In this document: positions 1 to 5,211 of the stretch, in pieces
Numbering within the stretch: the first letter of the stretch is position 1
How the letters are laid out: every line of letters begins with the position of its first letter
Assembly: GCA_002362155.1 (NCBI GenBank)
Contig: DETN01000043.1
Coordinates: 6,222-11,985, forward strand
From: Lachnospiraceae bacterium UBA3287
Lineage (GTDB): Bacteria; Bacillota; Clostridia; Lachnospirales; Lachnospiraceae
Direction: 5' to 3'
Length of the DNA: 5,764 nt
Made by a program: the position numbers and the translations under genes
Notes under the pieces: model-generated
Told to the model about the DNA's origin: nothing
The model's database searches: none
Seen by the model: the letters and a program-made list of their open reading frames with translations, nothing else

Positions 1-459
1 ATGGAATTCATCTGTGACGAATCCTGCGGCAAGTGCACTCCCTGCCGTGTCGGTACAAAGCGCCTTCTGGAAATGCTGACCAAGATCACCGACGGCGAAG
101 GCACCATGGAAATGCTGGACGAGATGGAAGAGCTCTGCAACGAGATCAAGGATACCGCTCTGTGCGGCCTTGGCCAGACAGCTCCCAACCCCATCCTGTC
201 CACGCTCCGCTATTTCAGGGACGAGTATGAAGCTCACATCCTGGAGAAGCGCTGCCCTGCCCACGTATGCAAGAACCTGCTGACATACTCCATCAATCCC
301 ACCAAGTGCCGTGCCTGCTCCATCTGTGCGCGCAACTGCCCTGCAGAGGCGATCACCGGCAAACCGGGCAAGGAAGTATACAAGATCGATTCCACCAAGT
401 GCATCAAGTGCGGTCTGTGCCTGAGCAACTGCCGCTTCGGTGCCGTGGAACGTCATTAA
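1..459 (+). CDS. hydB: NADH-dependent [FeFe] hydrogenase subunit B (NuoF-like), 3' part
   Basis: C-terminal 152 residues of a NuoF/HydB-type subunit, cut by the left edge. The methionine at base 1 is probably internal, because full family members have about 600 residues with FMN- and NAD-binding and SLBB domains before this point. Visible here is ESCGKCTPCR with C9, C12 and C15, plus C55 in CGLGQTAPNP: the four ligands of the N3-type [4Fe-4S] cluster beside FMN. The tail is a two-cluster ferredoxin domain with CRACSICARNC (C103, C106, C109, C113) and CIKCGLCLSNC (C134, C137, C140, C144). That tail is typical of hydrogenase HydB subunits and absent from plain complex I NuoF. In the family this cytoplasmic subunit exchanges electrons with NAD(P)H and passes them to HydA. 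It lies 15 bases before hydA in the same direction, so the two are surely cotranscribed. NADH versus NADPH use cannot be told from this part. Confidence 0.93.
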   Translation: MEFICDESCGKCTPCRVGTKRLLEMLTKITDGEGTMEMLDEMEELCNEIKDTALCGLGQTAPNPILSTLRYFRDEYEAHILEKRCPAHVCKNLLTYSINPTKCRACSICARNCPAEAITGKPGKEVYKIDSTKCIKCGLCLSNCRFGAVERH

Positions 460-461
460 TC

Positions 462-468
462 AGGAGGG
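462..468 (+). promoter_or_regulatory. Ribosome binding site of hydA
   Basis: AGGAGGG ends six bases before the ATG at 475. It sits in the 15-base gap after the hydB stop codon. It decides the hydA start against the out-of-frame ATG at 470. Confidence 0.9.
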
Positions 469-474
469 CATGCT

Positions 475-2250
475 ATGGCTGAAGTTCATATTAAAATCAA
501 TAATCAGTTCGTAACGGCCGAAGAAGGCGACACCATTCTGGAAGCCGCGAACAAATCGGGAATTCAGATCCCCACACTCTGCTACTTAAAGAACGTGATC
601 CGTTCCGGCGCCTGCCGTGTCTGCCTGGTGGAAGTCAAGGGCGCAAGAGCTCTGCTGTCTGCCTGCACCACTCCTGTTTCCGAAGGCATGGAAGTATGGA
701 CCAACTCCGAGAGAGCCATCCGCGGACGCAAGACCACTGTCGAGCTGATCATGTCCAACCACAACAAGAACTGCCTCTCCTGCAAGCGCAACACCAACTG
801 TGAGCTGCAGAGGCTCTGCGCCGAGCTGGGCATCCGCCAGAACCGTTTCGAAGGCGAGCATACACCGCCTACCTTCGAGGACGCCAGCTGGGGCATCGTT
901 CGTGATACATCCAAGTGCGTGCTCTGCGAGCGCTGCATCGGTACCTGCCAGAACGTGCAGGGCATCGGCATCCTGGGCCTGCAGAACCGCGGCTTCAAGA
1001 CCATCTGCGGACCGATCTACAACGGCTCCTTCAACGACGTCAACTGCATGCAGTGCGGCCAGTGCGTCATTGCCTGCCCTGTGGGTGCTCTGACAGAGAA
1101 GGAAGAGATCCACGAAGTCATCGAAGCCATCAACGATCCCGACAAGGTAGTCATCTGCCAGACTGCTCCCGCAGTCCGCGCTTCCCTGGGCGAAGAATTC
1201 GGCATGCCCATCGGCAGCCTTGTGACCGGCAAGATGGTGGCTGCTCTTAAGCGCTGCGGCTTCGACAGAGTCTATGACACCAACTTCGGCGCCGACCTGA
1301 CCATCATGGAAGAAGGCACGGAGCTCCTTAAGAGAGTGACAGAGGGCGGCACCCTGCCCATGTTCACCTCCTGCTCACCCGGATGGGTCCGCTACATCGA
1401 GTATGAGTATCCTGAGCTGCTGCCTCATCTGTCCAGCGCCAAGTCCCCTCATATGATGTTCGGCGCCATCTGCAAGACCTACTGGGCCGAAAAGCACCAC
1501 GTGGATCCTTCCAAGATCTTCGTCGTTTCCATCATGCCCTGCATCGCCAAGAAGTCTGAGGCCAGAAAGCCCGAGCTCCATACCGGCGAGTACCAGGACG
1601 TGGATGCTGTTCTGACCACAAGAGAAGCCGGCCGTCTGATCAAGATGTACGGCATGGACGATCTGGATGCTCTGGAAGACGAAGCATTCGATCAGGACCT
1701 TCTGGGCGAATACACCGGCGCAGGCGTCATCTTCGGCGCTACCGGCGGCGTTATGGAAGCAGCCCTTCGTACCGTCAAGCAGAAGCTGGACGGCAAGCCT
1801 CTTGAAAGAGTAGACTTCATGGAATGCCGCGGCATGGCAGGCGTCAAGGAAGCTCAGATCGACCTGAACGGCACAAAGATCTGGATCGCCATCACCTCCT
1901 CCATGACATGCGCAAAGCCTCTTCTGGAGGATGTCCGCGCCGGTATTTCCAAGTATACCTTCATCGAGGTCATGGGATGCCCCGGCGGCTGCATCAACGG
2001 CGGCGGCCAGTCCATCGTTTCCGCCAGAAAGAAACACGGCAGGATCGGTTATACCTACAAGGACCGCAGAATGAAAGCCCTCTACGACGAGGACCGCTTC
2101 AAACAGAAACGTGTTTCCATGGACAACTCCCAGATTCAGCAGCTCTATGATGAGTTCCTGGGCGAGCCCGGAAGCGAGATCGCTGAAAAGCTCCTGCATA
2201 CCACTTATTCTCCCAAGCAGAAATTCCATCTGGTGGGCATGGAAGAATAA
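475..2250 (+). CDS. hydA: [FeFe] hydrogenase catalytic subunit HydA (group A, bifurcating type)
   Basis: Complete 591-residue cytoplasmic enzyme that reversibly reduces protons to H2. Domains in order: plant-type [2Fe-2S] domain (C36, C47, C50, C64); His-Cys3 [4Fe-4S] site (H96, C100, C103, C109); two-[4Fe-4S] ferredoxin domain (C148, C151, C154, C158, C191, C194, C197, C201); H-cluster domain from about 225; small-subunit-like tail from about 530. H-cluster motifs are TSCSPGW (298-304), MPCIAKKSE (354-362) and EVMGCPGGCINGGG (498-511), giving ligands C356, C502 and C506. The proton path by alignment to C. pasteurianum CpI (C299, E279, S319, E282) is kept as C300, E280, S320 and E283. Oddity: the ligand equivalent to CpI C300 is serine 301. 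Length and pairing with a NuoF-like HydB match the trimeric NAD(P)H/ferredoxin-linked HydABC type. The start is fixed by AGGAGGG six bases upstream. A stand-alone ferredoxin-linked enzyme is less likely given hydB. Confidence 0.96.
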   Translation: MAEVHIKINNQFVTAEEGDTILEAANKSGIQIPTLCYLKNVIRSGACRVCLVEVKGARALLSACTTPVSEGMEVWTNSERAIRGRKTTVELIMSNHNKNCLSCKRNTNCELQRLCAELGIRQNRFEGEHTPPTFEDASWGIVRDTSKCVLCERCIGTCQNVQGIGILGLQNRGFKTICGPIYNGSFNDVNCMQCGQCVIACPVGALTEKEEIHEVIEAINDPDKVVICQTAPAVRASLGEEFGMPIGSLVTGKMVAALKRCGFDRVYDTNFGADLTIMEEGTELLKRVTEGGTLPMFTSCSPGWVRYIEYEYPELLPHLSSAKSPHMMFGAICKTYWAEKHHVDPSKIFVVSIMPCIAKKSEARKPELHTGEYQDVDAVLTTREAGRLIKMYGMDDLDALEDEAFDQDLLGEYTGAGVIFGATGGVMEAALRTVKQKLDGKPLERVDFMECRGMAGVKEAQIDLNGTKIWIAITSSMTCAKPLLEDVRAGISKYTFIEVMGCPGGCINGGGQSIVSARKKHGRIGYTYKDRRMKALYDEDRFKQKRVSMDNSQIQQLYDEFLGEPGSEIAEKLLHTTYSPKQKFHLVGMEE

Positions 2251-2291
2251 GGAAAATGCATGATCCTGACAGGATTCGATAAGAAATGAAT

Positions 2292-2334
2292 ACGCCGGGA
2301 GATCACCCCTTAAAAGGTGGTCTCCCGGCGTTTC
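2292..2334 (+). terminator. Rho-independent terminator of the hydrogenase operon
   Basis: A 16-bp GC-rich stem (arms 2292-2307 and 2316-2331, one G-U pair, otherwise perfect) closes an 8-base loop and is followed by a short T-run (TTTCTGT). It begins 41 bases after the hydA stop. The T-run is weak but the stem is very stable. It separates the hydrogenase operon from the aldolase gene. Confidence 0.85.
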
Positions 2335-2370
2335 TGTGCCCGGATCTCCTTAAAAAGAGCGGGATCCGTA

Positions 2371-2400
2371 TTCACGTTCTGCCTGCATGTGCTGTACAAT
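2371..2400 (+). promoter_or_regulatory. Candidate sigma-A promoter of the aldolase gene
   Basis: TTCACG (2371-2376, four of six matches to TTGACA) is followed after 18 bases by TACAAT (2395-2400, five of six matches to TATAAT). It lies after the hydrogenase terminator and 66 bases before the aldolase start, so position and direction fit. The -35 box and 18-base spacer are not ideal. Read from the sequence only. Confidence 0.5.
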
Positions 2401-2406
2401 GTACAG
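2392..2406. promoter_or_regulatory. Palindrome over the aldolase -10 box, candidate operator
   Basis: CTGTACAATGTACAG is a perfect inverted repeat with 7-base arms around one central base. It contains the whole candidate -10 box (2395-2400), the position expected for a repressor site. No regulator gene is next to it, and I do not recognise the site as that of a known regulator. Confidence 0.45.
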
Positions 2407-2453
2407 GAAAAGGAACCTTTAACAGAAGTGAAACAAAGCGGCAAAGAACCCGC

Positions 2454-2460
2454 AGGGAGG
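2454..2460 (+). promoter_or_regulatory. Ribosome binding site of the aldolase gene
   Basis: AGGGAGG ends five bases before the ATG at 2466. It selects this start over the open frame that runs back to 2286 through the terminator hairpin. Confidence 0.85.
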
Positions 2461-2465
2461 CAGAA

Positions 2466-3305
2466 ATGCTTGTAAATTTAAAAGAGATCCTGGCCATGGC
2501 AGAAAAAAGGAAAAGTGCCATAGGGGCCTTCAACACGCCCAACCTGGAGTGCATAAACGCGGTCCTGGACGCGGCGGAAAAACTTGGCGAGCCCGTCATC
2601 CTGTCCCACGCCCAGCTCCACGAAGAGATTTCGCCCCTTAAGGTCATAGGGCCTGTCATGGTCCTTCTGGCGGAGCGGTCCTCTGTCCCTGTCTGCGTCC
2701 ATCTGGACCACTGCGAGACCCTCTCCTACATGGAAAGGGCCCTGGAGATCGGCTTTACCGGGGTCATGTACGACGGCAGCACCCTGCCTTATGAGGAAAA
2801 CGTGGAAAATACCAGAAAGGCAGCGGAAATGATCCGGGGATACTCCTGCGGCCTGGAGGCGGAGATCGGAGCCATGGCATCCAGAGAGGGCACGGGCGGC
2901 CCGGCCGCGGGGCCCGTCTATACGGATCCGGACCAGGCGGAAAGGTTCTGCTCCGAGACCGGCATCGACGCCCTGGCCCCCAGCTTCGGTACGGCCCACG
3001 GGATCTATAAGGCAAAGCCCGTCCTTGACTTTGAAAGGGTCAGGGAGATCTCAAAAAGGACGGGCCTTCCCCTTGTCATGCACGGGGGAAGCGGGGTCAG
3101 CCCTGAGGATTACAGGGAGGGGATCCGCTCCGGCCTTCGCAAGATCAACTATTACAGCTACATGGCCAGAGCCGGAGCAGGAGCTGTACGGGACATGCTG
3201 GAAAAGGAGGACGTGACCTTTTTCCATGACCTGGCCTTCAGGGCTCAGAAAGCCATGGAAGCGGACGCGGAAAGGGCCATGCGGATCTTCAGCATGAAAG
3301 AGTGA
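2466..3305 (+). CDS. Class II (zinc) fructose/tagatose-bisphosphate aldolase family protein
   Basis: A 279-residue cytoplasmic TIM-barrel protein of the FbaA/GatY/KbaY family, which splits or forms ketose bisphosphates with dihydroxyacetone phosphate as one product. Seen: VHLDHC (78-83), with catalytic Asp81 and zinc ligand His82; YDGS with Asp103; EAEIG with Glu133; FGTAHGIY with zinc ligand His178; MHGGSG with zinc ligand His206. The length fits GatY/KbaY (about 285) rather than the longer FbaA. Two loops differ from the classical enzymes: SHAQLHEE (47-54) replaces the usual loop after strand 2, and KINYYSYM (226-233) replaces the KIN-x-x-T/D-x-L type segment that holds the substrate phosphate. 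The substrate may therefore not be fructose or tagatose bisphosphate. The start at 2466 is set by AGGGAGG; the same frame is open back to 2286 but crosses the upstream terminator. It appears to be a single-gene unit with its own promoter. Arginine is mostly AGG or CGG, unlike the hydrogenase genes. Confidence 0.85.
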   Translation: MLVNLKEILAMAEKRKSAIGAFNTPNLECINAVLDAAEKLGEPVILSHAQLHEEISPLKVIGPVMVLLAERSSVPVCVHLDHCETLSYMERALEIGFTGVMYDGSTLPYEENVENTRKAAEMIRGYSCGLEAEIGAMASREGTGGPAAGPVYTDPDQAERFCSETGIDALAPSFGTAHGIYKAKPVLDFERVREISKRTGLPLVMHGGSGVSPEDYREGIRSGLRKINYYSYMARAGAGAVRDMLEKEDVTFFHDLAFRAQKAMEADAERAMRIFSMKE

Positions 3306-3323
3306 TCTGCAGGGGCATAAAGG

Positions 3324-3355
3324 AAGGCCGGATCCCCCTTTCAGGACCCGGCCTT
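3324..3355. terminator. Shared hairpin between convergent genes, probable bidirectional terminator
   Basis: Arms AAGGCCGG (3324-3331) and CCGGCCTT (3348-3355) form eight perfect pairs. After one A-C mismatch, three further pairs (3333-3335 with 3344-3346) close an 8-base loop. It lies 18 bases after the aldolase stop and includes the stop codon and last codons of the minus-strand transporter. T-runs are poor on both strands, so efficiency is uncertain. Confidence 0.55.
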
Positions 3356-4216
3356 ATTGATACTCATGAGATTGTAGTATAGAATGCCGCAGATGACGAC
3401 GGCGGCCCCGAGCAGGGAAAGCTTTCCCAGCATCTCCTTATAGAAGACGGCCACCAGTACGGGATTGAGGATAGGCTCTATGGCGTTTATGATGGATGCC
3501 GTGACCGGATCCGTATATTTCGTTCCGGTGGTAAAGAAGATATAGGCAAGGCCCACCTGGACGGCGCCAAGGACAAATACGGCGATAAGGACCGGCAGGG
3601 AAAAATCGCTCTCCCGGATCACCATGGGGGAGAGGAAGATCCCGCAGGCGAGCTGTCCGAAAAAGACAGAGGAGAGGGCGTCGCCCTTTTCGAAGCTGTT
3701 CAGCATGAAGACCCCGGCGTAAAAGATGCCCGACAAAAGGGCCAGGAAGTCTCCCAGCCATCTGCCGGTGGACAGTCCCTCGAAGAAAAAGAAGAGGATG
3801 CCGGTCAGGACGAAAAGGATGGAGAGCAGGGCCCTGCGGTCCGGTCTTTTTCCGAAGAAGAGGAACATGAGGATCACGATCCAGACCGGGGCCGTATACT
3901 GGAGAATAATGGTATTTCCCGCGGTGGTCAGCTTGTTGGCCATGGCAAAGAGGGTGGTCACTCCCGCCATGGAGACGGCCCCCATAAGGACCGTCAGGTT
4001 GAATTTCAGTCTGTGGCCCAGGATACGGATATAGAGCCCGATCACCAGGCAGGCAATCAGGTTCCTGACTCCGTTGATGGCAAGGGGATTCCAGGGGATC
4101 AGCTTGATCAGAAGCCCTCCTGTGGAAAAACAGAGGGAAGCGGCCAGCATGGCGGCTGTGCCCAGAAAACGGGTGTTTACGGCGGGTGCGCCCTTATCTG
4201 AAGAAATCTGTTTCAT
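3341..4216 (-). CDS. EamA/DMT-superfamily membrane transporter
   Basis: A 291-residue, very hydrophobic integral membrane protein with about ten predicted transmembrane segments in two repeated EamA halves (about 18-138 and 151-285). Typical EamA segments are visible: ANKLTTAGNTIILQYTAPVW at the end of the first half and the matching TKYTDPVTASIINAIEPILN in the second. Family members export or import small metabolites such as amino acids, nucleotides or drugs; the substrate cannot be read from the sequence. The start at 4216 is the first ATG after an in-frame TAA four codons upstream. No convincing ribosome binding site precedes it, and an ATG at residue 23, just inside the first membrane segment, would be an alternative, also without a good site. 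It converges with the aldolase gene and diverges from the CPBP gene, so it is transcribed alone. Confidence 0.88.
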   Translation of the reverse strand: MKQISSDKGAPAVNTRFLGTAAMLAASLCFSTGGLLIKLIPWNPLAINGVRNLIACLVIGLYIRILGHRLKFNLTVLMGAVSMAGVTTLFAMANKLTTAGNTIILQYTAPVWIVILMFLFFGKRPDRRALLSILFVLTGILFFFFEGLSTGRWLGDFLALLSGIFYAGVFMLNSFEKGDALSSVFFGQLACGIFLSPMVIRESDFSLPVLIAVFVLGAVQVGLAYIFFTTGTKYTDPVTASIINAIEPILNPVLVAVFYKEMLGKLSLLGAAVVICGILYYNLMSINKAGS

Positions 4217-4243
4217 AATAGTCTTTTACGCTTTTGAGATCAT

Positions 4244-4260
4244 CTTCCGGAGTCCGGAAG
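4244..4260. repeat. Perfect inverted repeat in the divergent spacer
   Basis: CTTCCGG-AGT-CCGGAAG has perfect 7-base arms around a 3-base centre. It sits between the candidate -10 box and the start codon of the EamA gene. It could be an operator or a small hairpin in the 5' leader; the sequence does not decide which. Confidence 0.45.
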
Positions 4261-4282
4261 GCATAGGAAAGCTGCAAGCTTT

Positions 4283-4310
4283 AGTATACAGAAAAAGAAC
4301 ATCTCCGCAA
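4283..4310 (-). promoter_or_regulatory. Candidate promoter of the EamA transporter gene
   Basis: On the minus strand TTGCGG (4310-4305) and TATACT (4288-4283) are separated by 16 bases. The -10 box matches TATAAT at five of six positions; the -35 box matches only TTG clearly. It would give a leader of about 60 bases that contains the 4244-4260 inverted repeat. Confidence 0.4.
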
Positions 4311-4338
4311 CAGGCTTTTTGCGGGGAAAGGATCCCGC
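4303..4338 (+). promoter_or_regulatory. Overlapping alternative hairpins in the leader of the CPBP gene
   Basis: Hairpin 1 pairs 4303-4310 with 4319-4326 (eight pairs, one G-U, 8-base loop). Hairpin 2 pairs GCGGG (4321-4325) with CCCGC (4334-4338). Both use bases 4321-4325, so they exclude each other. They lie 37-72 bases before the CPBP start. No T-run follows hairpin 2, so attenuation by a classical terminator is not shown. Confidence 0.3.
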
Positions 4339-4374
4339 TTTGCAGTAAAAATTCATTTGGAAGGAATATAAGCC

Positions 4375-5106
4375 ATGTTTAAATTCGCATATCGGCATCC
4401 GGTGATCTTTGAAGTCATCCTCTTTATCGGAGCGCTGATCCTAACAATTATCTTTATGATCCCGGTCCAGGCCGTGACATATGCTTCTTCGGAAATCAGC
4501 AGCAGTATAGGGCGGCTTGCGGCATCCCTGGTCCTGTTTCTGGTCTTTATCCGCTCTTTCAGGCCGGGGAGGCTCTTTACGGGACTTCCCGTCATGCTGC
4601 CGGCCCTTCTCTTTGCCCTCTGGAACGTCTTTAACTGCTTTGCGACAGGCGGGGGAAATGTGACAGCGCCGGATCCGGGTCTCTTTCTGACGGCTCTGGC
4701 TCCCGCTGTCTTTGAGGAGATCATCTTCAGGGAGATCTTTATCCACAACCTGGAAAAGGCGGGGCACTCTCCCCGCTCTGTCCTTTTCCTCTCCGCGGCG
4801 GTCTTTGCCCTGGTCCACCTGACGAACGCGGTGGGAGGCTCTCTCCTGCAGACCCTGGTCCAGGCAGGCTACGCCTTCGTGGTGGGCCTTGCTTTCGGGG
4901 CCGTATATATCGTAAGCGGGGACCTCTTTGCCGTGATCCTGGCACATCTGGCCGTGGACTTTTCGAATCATATCTTCCCGGGCGGATCTGTCACGCCCCT
5001 TCCCGTGATCATTGCTTTTCTTGTTCTTCTGGCAGGACAGACGGCCTGGGCTTTTTTCCTGATCCGGGGAAAGGGAGCAGGGAAAAAGGAAGAGATTCCT
5101 TCATAA
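4375..5106 (+). CDS. CPBP-family intramembrane metalloprotease (Abi/CAAX-like)
   Basis: A 243-residue polytopic membrane protein with about seven to eight hydrophobic segments and a basic C-terminal tail. The three CPBP motifs are complete and in order: EEIIFR (E114, E115, R119), FALVH (F144, H148) and HLAVD (H191, D195). These form the metal-dependent active site in this family (Rce1 and bacterial Abi proteins). Known roles of relatives include CAAX-type processing in eukaryotes, bacteriocin maturation or self-immunity, and membrane-anchored regulation; none can be assigned here. The start at 4375 follows GGAAGGA (4359-4365) with a 9-base gap. No bacteriocin-like small peptide gene or ABC exporter is adjacent, so a bacteriocin role has no local support. 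The gene diverges from the EamA transporter and is followed by a GH5 gene 105 bases downstream. Confidence 0.9.
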   Translation: MFKFAYRHPVIFEVILFIGALILTIIFMIPVQAVTYASSEISSSIGRLAASLVLFLVFIRSFRPGRLFTGLPVMLPALLFALWNVFNCFATGGGNVTAPDPGLFLTALAPAVFEEIIFREIFIHNLEKAGHSPRSVLFLSAAVFALVHLTNAVGGSLLQTLVQAGYAFVVGLAFGAVYIVSGDLFAVILAHLAVDFSNHIFPGGSVTPLPVIIAFLVLLAGQTAWAFFLIRGKGAGKKEEIPS

Positions 5107-5162
5107 CAGCAGACTGTGATAAATAGTCCTGTATCCGGAATGCAGACAGATAAAGGGACATA

Positions 5163-5196
5163 AGGGTCTTCCGTTTTCTGATGGAACCCTGTTTTT
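5163..5196 (+). terminator. Weak terminator or attenuator hairpin before the GH5 gene
   Basis: AGGGT (5163-5167) pairs with ACCCT (5186-5190). After a two-base bulge TCC pairs with GGA, with a 10-base loop, and GTTTTT follows. It could end the CPBP transcript. Its T-run directly touches the GH5 ribosome binding site at 5197, so it may instead attenuate GH5 expression. The stem is short, so stability is limited. Confidence 0.4.
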
Positions 5197-5203
5197 GGGA
5201 GGA
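5197..5203 (+). promoter_or_regulatory. Ribosome binding site of the GH5 gene
   Basis: GGGAGGA lies eight bases before the ATG at 5212 and supports that start. Confidence 0.8.
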
Positions 5204-5211
5204 ACAGCTTT

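Noticed and set aside
586..1113. Antisense frames of 140 and 175 codons over the ferredoxin part of hydA
   Set aside because: Both overlap the conserved hydA coding sequence, look like low-complexity shadow translation and have no supporting signals.
1375..2229. 284-codon open frame antisense to hydA
   Set aside because: Shadow frame opposite a strongly conserved gene, produced by its codon bias; no ribosome binding site or recognisable domain.
2263..2275. Small palindrome ATCCTGACAGGAT after hydA
   Set aside because: Six-base arms around one base can occur by chance and it sits between a stop codon and a terminator, where an operator has no obvious role.
2256..2282. Eight-codon frame (ATG at 2256 to TAA at 2282) after hydA
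   Set aside because: Too short, with no properly spaced ribosome binding site; it is just spacer before the terminator.
2286..2465. 60-codon N-terminal extension of the aldolase reading frame from an ATG at 2286
   Set aside because: It runs through the terminator hairpin, the candidate promoter and the palindrome, has no homology-like sequence, and the ATG at 2466 has a strong ribosome binding site and begins at the normal family start.
4353..4971. Antisense frames of 131 and 176 codons opposite the CPBP gene
   Set aside because: The plus-strand gene has complete family motifs and a ribosome binding site; the antisense translations are rich in Arg, Lys and Gln with no recognisable family.
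5107..5162. Possible GH5 promoter around GATAAA at 5118
   Set aside because: No acceptable -35 box at the right distance; the match is too weak to annotate.
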